The position numbers were made by a program, and so were the translations under genes. A stretch of 64,000 bases of DNA. It comes from Bryobacterales bacterium (lineage in GTDB: Bacteria; Acidobacteriota; Terriglobia; Bryobacterales; Bryobacteraceae). Where the stretch lies: contig JAIXKK010000101.1 of assembly GCA_026954325.1 (NCBI GenBank), positions 62,001-126,000 on the forward strand, given 5' to 3'. The notes under the pieces were generated by a model. It ran no database searches, was not told the DNA's origin, and worked only from the letters and a program-made list of their open reading frames with translations. Shown here piece after piece: positions 57,629 through 64,000 of this stretch. Numbering within the stretch: the stretch's first letter is position 1; each line of letters starts with the position of its first letter.

Positions 57629-58840
57629 ATGAAACACGTTGCACTCCTCCTGCTGCTCCTGCCGCCGCTCGCCGCCGAAAAGAAGGTCATCTTCCCGCCC
57701 GGCGCCAAAACCATCGGACCCTACAGCCCGGGGATCCTCGCCGGAGATTTTCTATACGTATCGGGACAAGGCGCCCGCAACGCCTCGGGAGGCATGGGTA
57801 ACACCCCCGAAGAGAGCGTGCGCCAGTGCTTCGAGAACGTGAAGTCCGTCGTCACCGCCGCCGGGCTCACCATGGAGCACCTCGTTTACCTCCAGATCTA
57901 TCTCACCCCCTCGGTCGACTACGAAGTGTTCAACAAGGTCTGGGGCGAATACTTCACAAAGAATCCCCCCGCCCGCGCCACTCTCGGCGTCTACCGCATC
58001 CCCACCGATACGCCCGTGGAGATGAACGCCGTCGCCGTCCGCGATCTTCGCATGAAGAAGCCGATCGTCCCGGCCTCCTACCCCAAATCGATGAACCTCT
58101 CCCCTGCCGTCGAAGCCGGCGGGCGCATCTACATCAGCGGATTTCTCGGCCGCGATGTCGTGACGGGAAAGATCCCCGATAGCCCCGCCGCGCAGGTGAA
58201 CCTCTCCTTCAACCGGATCAAGGAGGTGCTCGACACGGCCGGCCTCGACTTCCGCCACCTCGTCTTCGTCAACCCCTACCTCACCAGGAACATGCCCGCC
58301 CGCGTGATGAACGAGGAGTACGCCAAACGGTTCGAGTTCGGCAACACGCCGGCGCGCGCCACCATCGAAGTCGCCTTCCTGCCTCACGGCGCCAACATCG
58401 AATTCACCGGGGTCGCGGTGCGCGATCTCTCCCAGCGCCGCGCCGTCCGGCCCAAAAATATGAAGCCCAGCCCCACCGCCAGCCCTTGCGTCTTCGCCGG
58501 CGACACCTTCTACTGCTCGGCCAAATCCGGCTTCATTCCCGGCCCGCACGGCGGCATCTACGCGGACAACGTCGAAGACCAGGTGCGCCAGACGATGCGC
58601 AACCTCCTCGACGGCCTCGAGGAAGCGGGGCTCGATTTTTCCCACGTCGTCGCCGGCAACGTCTACCTCGACAATCTCGAGGAGTTCACCAAAATGAACG
58701 CCGTCTACGGGCTATACTTCCCACCCAACGCGCCTCCGGCGCGGACTACCATTTCACCCAAGGCCCCCGTCGAGCGGAAGCGGGCGGCAAACGGCCAATA
58801 CCCCCAACTCGAGGAGATCTCGATCGTCGCCGTGCGCTAG
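57629..58840 (+). CDS. Secreted protein of three tandem RidA (YjgF/UK114) domains
   Basis: A 403-residue exported protein. After a signal peptide (about 1-16) three RidA-like domains follow: about residues 18-138, 140-268 and 275-403. Each keeps the Arg of the family active site in the same context (PPARATLGV, TPARATIEV, PPARTTISP), and the first two keep the Glu of the final strand (VEMNAVAV, IEFTGVAV). RidA normally forms a trimer that hydrolyses reactive imines or enamines in the cytoplasm. This single chain would make a built-in trimer outside the cytoplasm. CATAAT lies 8 nt before the ATG and no ribosome-binding site is seen. It is divergent from gcvT. Confidence 0.87.
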   Translation: MKHVALLLLLLPPLAAEKKVIFPPGAKTIGPYSPGILAGDFLYVSGQGARNASGGMGNTPEESVRQCFENVKSVVTAAGLTMEHLVYLQIYLTPSVDYEVFNKVWGEYFTKNPPARATLGVYRIPTDTPVEMNAVAVRDLRMKKPIVPASYPKSMNLSPAVEAGGRIYISGFLGRDVVTGKIPDSPAAQVNLSFNRIKEVLDTAGLDFRHLVFVNPYLTRNMPARVMNEEYAKRFEFGNTPARATIEVAFLPHGANIEFTGVAVRDLSQRRAVRPKNMKPSPTASPCVFAGDTFYCSAKSGFIPGPHGGIYADNVEDQVRQTMRNLLDGLEEAGLDFSHVVAGNVYLDNLEEFTKMNAVYGLYFPPNAPPARTTISPKAPVERKRAANGQYPQLEEISIVAVR

Positions 58841-58851
58841 ACCCGGACTCC

Positions 58852-61359
58852 CTAACCCTGAGCGGAAAGCCAGACGATATGGGTGGCCTCCAGGGGAACC
58901 GAAGCCTCCGGGTGATGCGCGATCACCCGCGCCGTGTAATGCTCGACGGGACGTGAGTTGGGGACCTCCGCCGCAAAGCAGAATCCTCCCGTCACTCCAG
59001 GCAGTTCGTGGCATGGCTCCATGACCCGGCGGAACGGCTCATCGCCGGGCTTGCAGGGATCGGCGTAGAGTTCCACTCGCACCGCGCCGGCGGGAATCTC
59101 CGGAATGTAAACGTGGAGGCGGAAGCGGTGGGAGGAATCCGTGGATTCCACCTCCATCTTCGCAAGCCGGATCTCTTCCCAATACAGATCCAGATTCTTC
59201 CGCCATTTGACAATTTCCTGCCCGAGAGCGCCGTTTTCGGCCGAGCGCTTGCGGTAGCCTTCGGCCGCCTTGAGATAGTAGGTCTCCGTGTATTCGCGCA
59301 CGCTGCGATTGGAAGAAAACTGCGGCGTCAGCCGCGCCATGCTCTGGCGAATCCTGCCAATCCAGGCGGAGGGTATGCCGTTCCAGTCGCGCTCATAAAA
59401 CAAAGGAACCACTTCCTGTTCCAGGATTTCGTAAAGACGCCCCGCTTCGGCGGCGTCCCAGGCTGGATCATCGCCGTGCTCCCTGCCGTCTCCGAGCGCC
59501 CACCCCACCTCGGGAGTATAGGCTTCGGCCCACCAGCCGTCGAGTTCCGACAGATTCAATCCGCCATTGACCAGGATCTTCATGCCGCTGGTGCCGCAGG
59601 CTTCCCAGGGACGCCGCGGCGTATTGATCCACACATCCACTCCCTGCACCAGGTGCTGCGCCAGGTCGAGGTCGTAGTCCTCGAGGAAGACGGCGCGCCC
59701 CTGGATATCGGGACGGGCCATGAAATGGACCCAGTCGCGCAGCAGCGCCTGGCCCGTGACGTCGCTCGGATGGGCTTTGCCCGCCACCACGAGTTGCACC
59801 GGGCGGTTGGGATCGGACAGGATGCGCGCCAGGCGCTCCGGATCGTGGAGCAGCAAGGTGGGCCGCTTATAAGTGGCGAACCGGCGCGCAAAGCCGAGCG
59901 TTAGAACGTTGGGATCGAGAAGCGAATGTGGACGGTGCGCGCCGGCCCCAATCTCGGGCGGTTGCCGCCGCCGCACTTCGGAAACCAGGCTGGCGCGCGC
60001 GGCGCCGCGCATCCGCCAGATCTGCTTGTCGGTGGTGGCGCGGAAGTTTTCCGTGAGATTTTCCAGCTTGCCGCGCCAGCGGCCGCGGCCGCAGATATTG
60101 GTCCACAGTTCATCGGCGCCCTGCGAGTCCCACGTCGGCACGTGGACCCCGTTGGTCACGTACCGGACGGGGACTTCTTCCTTCGGCCAGCGCGGAAACA
60201 GCGGCTGGAACAGGCCCCGGCTCACCGCGCCATGCAGGCGGCTGACGCCGTTGATGGCTCCGCTTCCGCGGATCGCCAGGTAGGCCATGTTGAAGTCCGG
60301 GCCGCCGTTCCGCCCCAGCCGCGACATCTCATCGAAGGAGATCCCCAACCTCTCTTCCGCGTATCTTGAAAAGTAGTAGCGCATCAAATCGGGAGGGAAG
60401 TTGTCGAACCCGGCGGGAACAGGTGTGTGCGTCGTAAACAGATTGCCGGCCCGGGTGATGGCCAGGGAGACATCGAACGGCTGCCCGGTGGCGGCCCGAA
60501 AGGCAGCGGCCCTTTGCAGCACGGCGAAGGCGGCATGCCCTTCATTGAGATGACAGACTTCCGGCTGCAATCCAATGGCTTCGAGCAGACGCCAGCCGCC
60601 GATGCCGAGCGCGATCTCCTGTTGCAGGCGAAGTTCGAGCCCCGCGCCATACAACTCACTGGTGATGCCGCGCGTCGCCGGCGTATTGGTTGGATCATTG
60701 CTGTCGAGCAGATACAGCTTCACGCGCCCCACGCGCACCTGCCACGCGCGCAGAATGAGCGTCCCCGAGGGGAACCTCACCGTCACCCGCACCCATTCCC
60801 CCGATTCGTTCCTCACCGGGCTCACGGGCAGTTGCGTCGGATCGTTATAGGGGTAGAGCGCACGCTGATTGCCGTCGGAATCCACCACCTGCCGGAAATA
60901 TCCGCGCTGGTACAACAGGCCGATGGCAATCACCGGCACGCCCAGATCACTCGCCGACTTCAGTTGATCTCCCGCCACGTTGCCGAGCCCGCCGGAATAC
61001 ACGGGCAGCGCTTCACTCAGGGCGTACTCCATGGAGAAGTACGCGACCGAGGTGAGCGGCGAATTCGGATAGGCGGTGGCAAACCAAGTCGGCGATTCGT
61101 ATATGTTTCGCCGCCGCCGAAGCGTTGTCTGTAAGTGTTCCTGAAAGACAGGATCGGCCGCGATCGCCTCCAGGCGGGTGCGTGACTCGGTTTGCAGTAC
61201 GAACCAGGGGTTATGGGTGGTCGCCCAAAGTTGTGGATCGATAAGGCCCCAGATTTCGTCCGAAGAGTGGTTCCACGCCCATTGAAGATCGAGGGCAAGA
61301 TCCACGAGAGGGTCCTCGCTTTCGCTCAGAACCCCATAAGAATGAACATGAGAGGGCAT
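58852..61359 (-). CDS. glgP: Alpha-glucan phosphorylase
   Basis: A phosphorylase of 835 residues that releases glucose 1-phosphate from glycogen or maltodextrin. Typical features are AYFSMEYALSEALPVYSGGLG near the N-terminus, NEGHAAFA (about residue 225) and the pyridoxal-phosphate Lys in GTSGMKILVNGG near residue 593, followed by NLSELDGWWAEAY. The sequence belongs to the alpha-glucan phosphorylase group that is distinct from the classical glycogen phosphorylases, and it has an additional C-terminal beta domain of about 120 residues. A GTG at 61383 is open upstream. The ATG at 61359 with AAGGA about 10 nt before it is preferred. It ends 11 nt from the convergent RidA gene. Confidence 0.92.
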   Translation of the reverse strand: MPSHVHSYGVLSESEDPLVDLALDLQWAWNHSSDEIWGLIDPQLWATTHNPWFVLQTESRTRLEAIAADPVFQEHLQTTLRRRRNIYESPTWFATAYPNSPLTSVAYFSMEYALSEALPVYSGGLGNVAGDQLKSASDLGVPVIAIGLLYQRGYFRQVVDSDGNQRALYPYNDPTQLPVSPVRNESGEWVRVTVRFPSGTLILRAWQVRVGRVKLYLLDSNDPTNTPATRGITSELYGAGLELRLQQEIALGIGGWRLLEAIGLQPEVCHLNEGHAAFAVLQRAAAFRAATGQPFDVSLAITRAGNLFTTHTPVPAGFDNFPPDLMRYYFSRYAEERLGISFDEMSRLGRNGGPDFNMAYLAIRGSGAINGVSRLHGAVSRGLFQPLFPRWPKEEVPVRYVTNGVHVPTWDSQGADELWTNICGRGRWRGKLENLTENFRATTDKQIWRMRGAARASLVSEVRRRQPPEIGAGAHRPHSLLDPNVLTLGFARRFATYKRPTLLLHDPERLARILSDPNRPVQLVVAGKAHPSDVTGQALLRDWVHFMARPDIQGRAVFLEDYDLDLAQHLVQGVDVWINTPRRPWEACGTSGMKILVNGGLNLSELDGWWAEAYTPEVGWALGDGREHGDDPAWDAAEAGRLYEILEQEVVPLFYERDWNGIPSAWIGRIRQSMARLTPQFSSNRSVREYTETYYLKAAEGYRKRSAENGALGQEIVKWRKNLDLYWEEIRLAKMEVESTDSSHRFRLHVYIPEIPAGAVRVELYADPCKPGDEPFRRVMEPCHELPGVTGGFCFAAEVPNSRPVEHYTARVIAHHPEASVPLEATHIVWLSAQG

Positions 61360-61499
61360 GATGACGAATTCCTTTCCGAGCACTCACCGCGCGGCATTGC
61401 GCCTTAAAGCGCGGCGGCCGCGCGTCCATGATTCCAGGGAACATTGAATGTAGCCTGGAGAGCAGGCAGGCCGCTTTAGGACATCATTCACCTGGCCTG

Positions 61500-61528
61500 A
61501 TTATAGGCCGATCTCACGCTTTTTTCGA
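61500..61528 (-). promoter_or_regulatory. Candidate promoter of the phosphorylase gene
   Basis: On the minus strand, a perfect TATAAT (61505-61500) lies 17 nt after TCGAAA (61528-61523), which matches four of six bases of the -35 consensus. A transcript from here would have a leader of about 135 nt before the ATG at 61359. The leader holds a GC-rich palindrome (GCGCGG/CCGCGC) but no riboswitch I can name. Confidence 0.45.
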
Positions 61529-61564
61529 GCTTTCCTTTGGAACTCCGCTTGCCTACGGGTAAAG

Positions 61565-62668
61565 CTAACTGATCACTGCCTCCGCCACCTCATAGCGGGC
61601 CAGTTTCGCCTCATCCACTTTGTAGCCGAGCCCCGGCGCGGACGGCATGCCGATCATTCCGTCTTTGACCTGTATCCACGGTTCGATGAGATCGTCCCGG
61701 AACCACCGCGCGCTCGCTTCCACGTCGGTGGGGTAATCGCATCCTTCGAGCGACGCGAGCGCGGCGCCTTGCGCGCAGCCGACGCCCAGTTCGGGCATCG
61801 TGCCCACCCAGATGGAGAGACCCAGTTTCCGGCACAATTCGTACACTCGCAGCGCATTGCGGAATCCGCCCACCCGCTGAATCTTGATGTTCGCGATGCG
61901 GAAAGCGCCGAGCGCGGCCGCCCGCTCGACGTCAGCCATGGTTTCGAGGCTTTCGTCGAGACACACGGGCGTGCGCACGGCGCGCTGCAACTTCGCGCAA
62001 TCCTCGAGCGCCGCGCCGGCCAGAGGCTGTTCGTACATCAGCAGCCCGAACTCATCCAGCTTGCGAAAGACATCCAGATGATCGATGCCGTACGACGCGT
62101 TCGCGTCGGTCATCAGCGCGATGGAGCCGAACTCGGCGCGCACGGCGGCGGCCAGATCCACATCGTGGCCCGGTGCGATCTTGATCTTCACGCGCCGGTA
62201 GCCGTCTGGGATGTAGCGCTGAATCGCGCGCAGCAGTTGCGGAATGGTATCGTACAATCCCACGGCGAGTCCCGAAGCCACGGCATCGCGCGAGCCTCCG
62301 AGCAGTTTGTGCAGTGGAATGCCGCGGCGCTGCGCCTCGAGGTCCCACATTGCCGTCTCGAGTCCGGCCTTGGCGAAGTTGCTTCCGGACTGCCGGTTGA
62401 TCCATTCGCAGGCGTCATCGAGTGAGGAGAAGGTCCGGCCGAGAATCGCGGGCGCCAGGTGTTCATACAACTGCCGCCAGCAGCTTTCCGGCGTATCGGA
62501 GGAATAAAAACTGCCCGCCATGGGCGACGATTCGCCGTAGCCGGTAAGTCCGCCGCCGGCCGCGGCAACGATGATGCCGTCTTTTTCCGCCACCTCGCCA
62601 TTGCTGATGCGGAACGGTTCGTGCAAAGGGAGACGAACGTGAGTGAGGGTAATCTGCTCGATGCGCAT
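61565..62668 (-). CDS. Enolase-superfamily racemase (OSBS / N-acylamino acid racemase type)
   Basis: A 367-residue member of the mandelate racemase/muconate lactonising superfamily. Catalytic residues are complete: the K161-I-K163 pair, metal ligands Asp188 (MTDAN), Glu213 (YEQP) and Asp238 (LDES), and Lys262 (NIKIQ). The end (TMPELGVGCAQGAALASL) is typical of the o-succinylbenzoate synthase / N-succinylamino acid racemase group. Which of the two activities it has cannot be told, and no menaquinone genes are adjacent. The frame is open 47 codons further upstream, but those residues are unlike the family. The ATG at 62668 begins the domain. No strong ribosome-binding site. Confidence 0.88.
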   Translation of the reverse strand: MRIEQITLTHVRLPLHEPFRISNGEVAEKDGIIVAAAGGGLTGYGESSPMAGSFYSSDTPESCWRQLYEHLAPAILGRTFSSLDDACEWINRQSGSNFAKAGLETAMWDLEAQRRGIPLHKLLGGSRDAVASGLAVGLYDTIPQLLRAIQRYIPDGYRRVKIKIAPGHDVDLAAAVRAEFGSIALMTDANASYGIDHLDVFRKLDEFGLLMYEQPLAGAALEDCAKLQRAVRTPVCLDESLETMADVERAAALGAFRIANIKIQRVGGFRNALRVYELCRKLGLSIWVGTMPELGVGCAQGAALASLEGCDYPTDVEASARWFRDDLIEPWIQVKDGMIGMPSAPGLGYKVDEAKLARYEVAEAVIS

Positions 62669-62956
62669 GAGTGAAGAAAAATCGTACCATGAGCGGCCGG
62701 CAGCCTTGTGGGACGCGGAGTTCGGGAATGCGCGCGCCTGAGCGGCGAGGGAGAGGAGAAGGGAGAGGCTGGGAGATGGCCTCTCGGGTTCCTTTGACCG
62801 CCTTTTCAAAGATGCGGTAAGCGCGATTCGCGGTTGTGAATGTGTACGTTATGGCTACTCCGGTGAGTGTGATCGCACCCTCGTCATCTCCCCGCCGCAC
62901 GTTCGCGGAAAAGTGATTGTATTCTACTCAAATACCGGTATTTATAAACGCCGGGC

Positions 62957-62989
62957 GATCACGCCCCGCGCGGGCGCGTGGATTGAAAC
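62957..62989 (+). CRISPR. Solitary CRISPR-type repeat, no array
   Basis: A 33-nt sequence with all the hallmarks of a type I-C-like repeat: a 5-bp stem CGCCC/GGGCG (62962-62966 with 62972-62976) around a CGCGC loop, then the ending GTGGATTGAAAC. No second copy is found within 100 nt on either side and there are no cas genes in the window. It is the only distinctive thing in the 469-nt gap between the racemase and the next gene. The rest of the gap (62669-62956 and 62990-63137) holds no gene I can support. Confidence 0.5.
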
Positions 62990-63137
62990 GCACGGTGACC
63001 CAGGCTTGAAGAAAGACCACGAAACCCGAGTGACATACCAATCCACAAGTATTTCTCCCTTCCCCGCAACCACTTACAAACCCACCCCATAAATCCTGCA
63101 ATCTTCCCGTGCTACAACCAAGCCAGAGTAAAAACCT

Positions 63138-63764
63138 ATGTCCACCATCAGCCAAGCTCATAGCGACGCCGCTCGCATCAACGGCGCCAGGTCCCAAGGC
63201 CCCATCACTCCCGAGGGCAAAGCCCGCTCCTCCCAAAACGGCCGCATCCACGGCTTCACCGCCTCCCGCATCGTCTTCAATACCCCCGAAGAGCAGGAAG
63301 ACTACGACGCCCTCCTCGCCGAATACACCACCAACCTCAAACCTAAAGGTCCCATCGAACTCGACACCTTCCACCAACTCATCCACGCCGCCTGGCGCCT
63401 CCGCAACCTCGCCATCGCCGACGCCGCTCTCTACGAAATAGCCGGCGGCGATCCCCTCCTCTGCGAGGACCCCGGCATCGAAAAGAAAGCCGCCCTCCTC
63501 CACCGCTACCGCACCGCCGCCGAACGCGCCTACACCCGCGCGCTGAACCAGCTCAAATCCATCCAGAACAACCGCCTCTATCACGAGCAGTTCTCCCACC
63601 TCCTCCCGCCCGACACCCCGCCATTAGCCAACAAGGAGCGCTTTTCCGCCCGAACCCAGGCCAACCTCCGTAACCAGCTCAAAGACACCGTCACCCAGGC
63701 CAAAGAAGAGGCGAAAACCTTTTCCACCCAAATCCAGGAGTTGCTCACCCAGTTCAAAAAATAG
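63138..63764 (+). CDS. Small hypothetical protein of the NGARSQGP...HGFTA family
   Basis: A 208-residue soluble protein. The first 40 residues carry a motif I recall from many copies in Acidobacteria and related genomes: AARINGARSQGPITPEGKAR, then SSQNGRIHGFTA. The middle and end are helical and charged (YRTAAERAYTRALNQL, QLKDTVTQAKEEA). There is no signal peptide. The codon use is extreme in C-ending codons. The function is unknown, and the repeated-copy behaviour of the family suggests mobility or amplification, although no transposase is next to it. Confidence 0.75.
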   Translation: MSTISQAHSDAARINGARSQGPITPEGKARSSQNGRIHGFTASRIVFNTPEEQEDYDALLAEYTTNLKPKGPIELDTFHQLIHAAWRLRNLAIADAALYEIAGGDPLLCEDPGIEKKAALLHRYRTAAERAYTRALNQLKSIQNNRLYHEQFSHLLPPDTPPLANKERFSARTQANLRNQLKDTVTQAKEEAKTFSTQIQELLTQFKK

Positions 63765-63842
63765 TGCTCTCTCCGAAAATTTGCGGTTCTCCCTCACTCC
63801 TCATACCCGTATTGCGCCTTCTCCGCTCCCCCCAGGACCGGA

Positions 63843-63871
63843 TTTACACAGTTATCGGTCCGATGTATACT
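63843..63871 (+). promoter_or_regulatory. Near-consensus promoter
   Basis: TTTACA (63843-63848) and TATACT (63866-63871) are separated by exactly 17 nt. Both hexamers match five of six consensus bases. The start codon of the next gene lies 25 nt downstream with a GAGGT ribosome-binding site. This is the best sigma-70-type promoter visible in the window. Confidence 0.55.
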
Positions 63872-63896
63872 TTTCCGCACTGTTAGAGGTGCTGCC

Positions 63897-64000
63897 ATGG
63901 CTAACTTCTGTAACTTTCCGAAGCAGGAACGGATAAGCGAAATCACTCTCCCTAACTCCATGGAGTCCAACAAGAGCGTCACCATCGGCCTCTGGGGATT
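63897..64000 (+). CDS. Partial gene running off the right edge
   Basis: An open frame of 34 codons starts with ATG at 63897 and reaches the end of the window without a stop. GAGGT lies about 8 nt upstream and a near-consensus promoter about 25 nt upstream. The visible protein begins MANFCNFPKQER and contains two Cys-free, mixed-charge stretches. I do not recognise the family from this short piece. Confidence 0.45.
   Translation, partial: MANFCNFPKQERISEITLPNSMESNKSVTIGLWG

Noticed and set aside
62463..62900. 145-codon minus-strand frame overlapping the racemase start
   Set aside because: It shares its sequence with the N-terminal coding region of the racemase in another frame and has no family-like segments.
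62990..63137. CRISPR array following the solitary repeat
   Set aside because: No second repeat appears within the expected 60-75 nt, so there is no array.
63794..63985. 63-codon minus-strand frame near the right edge
   Set aside because: It overlaps the promoter and start of the plus-strand gene at 63897, has no ribosome-binding site and no recognisable features.

Overview
The window looks like a piece of a high-GC Acidobacteriota chromosome, most likely of the Solibacter/Bryobacter group. This rests on family content read from the proteins, not on a database search: an Acidobacteria-type VWFA protein, a remnant of an Acidobacteria-type duplicated ABC permease, a giant Oar-like TonB-dependent receptor with a carboxypeptidase-regulatory N-terminus, a PSCyt1/DUF1549/DUF1553 plus DUF1501 pair, several Tat-exported Gfo/Idh/MocA oxidoreductases, and a small HGFTA-type protein family. 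Coding density is high, with many 4-bp ATGA overlaps.

Layout. 48-6024 (minus) is a chemotaxis operon, cheW-mcp-cheA-cheR-cheD-cheY, with a terminator-like hairpin between mcp and cheA and a ribosome-binding site for a further gene at the window edge. 6182-17163 holds housekeeping and signalling genes: a DinB-fold protein, homodimeric pyruvate dehydrogenase E1, thymidine kinase, a membrane coiled-coil protein, a VWFA protein, an orphan efflux adaptor, a HD-GYP/GAF/GGDEF protein and a Gfo/Idh oxidoreductase. 17393-17734 is tRNA-Phe followed by the remnant of a tyrosine recombinase, a scar of an integrated element. 17826-24635 has an aquaporin and a PSCyt1-DUF1549-DUF1553 / DUF1501 / ThuA / OFA-type transporter cluster.

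24940-39878 is a glycan- or glycoprotein-degradation locus. A TonB-dependent receptor sits between two minus-strand operons coding for a DUF4091/GH123-like hydrolase, a small Cache-like protein, a double alpha/beta hydrolase, a GH20 hexosaminidase, a M28/DUF4910-type aminopeptidase and a GH42-like protein. 39941-44436 has a broken FAD oxidoreductase, a metal-binding protein, an SDR, an alpha-hydroxy-acid oxidase and an aldo/keto reductase.

44491-47131 pairs a MoxR-type AAA+ ATPase with a large partner of unknown function that lacks a VWA domain. This is the least explained two-gene unit here. 47184-50618 has heme A synthase, another Gfo/Idh protein and acetate kinase. 50615-57549 is the glycine cleavage operon gcvT-gcvH-gcvPA-gcvPB, followed by a GT-C membrane glycosyltransferase and a GNAT acetyltransferase. 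57629-62668 has a secreted protein made of three RidA domains, an alpha-glucan phosphorylase and an enolase-superfamily racemase/OSBS. The end has a solitary CRISPR-type repeat, a 208-residue protein of a probably multicopy family, and a gene running off the window behind a near-consensus promoter.

All functions are inferred from motifs, gene order and recalled family features. No search was run.
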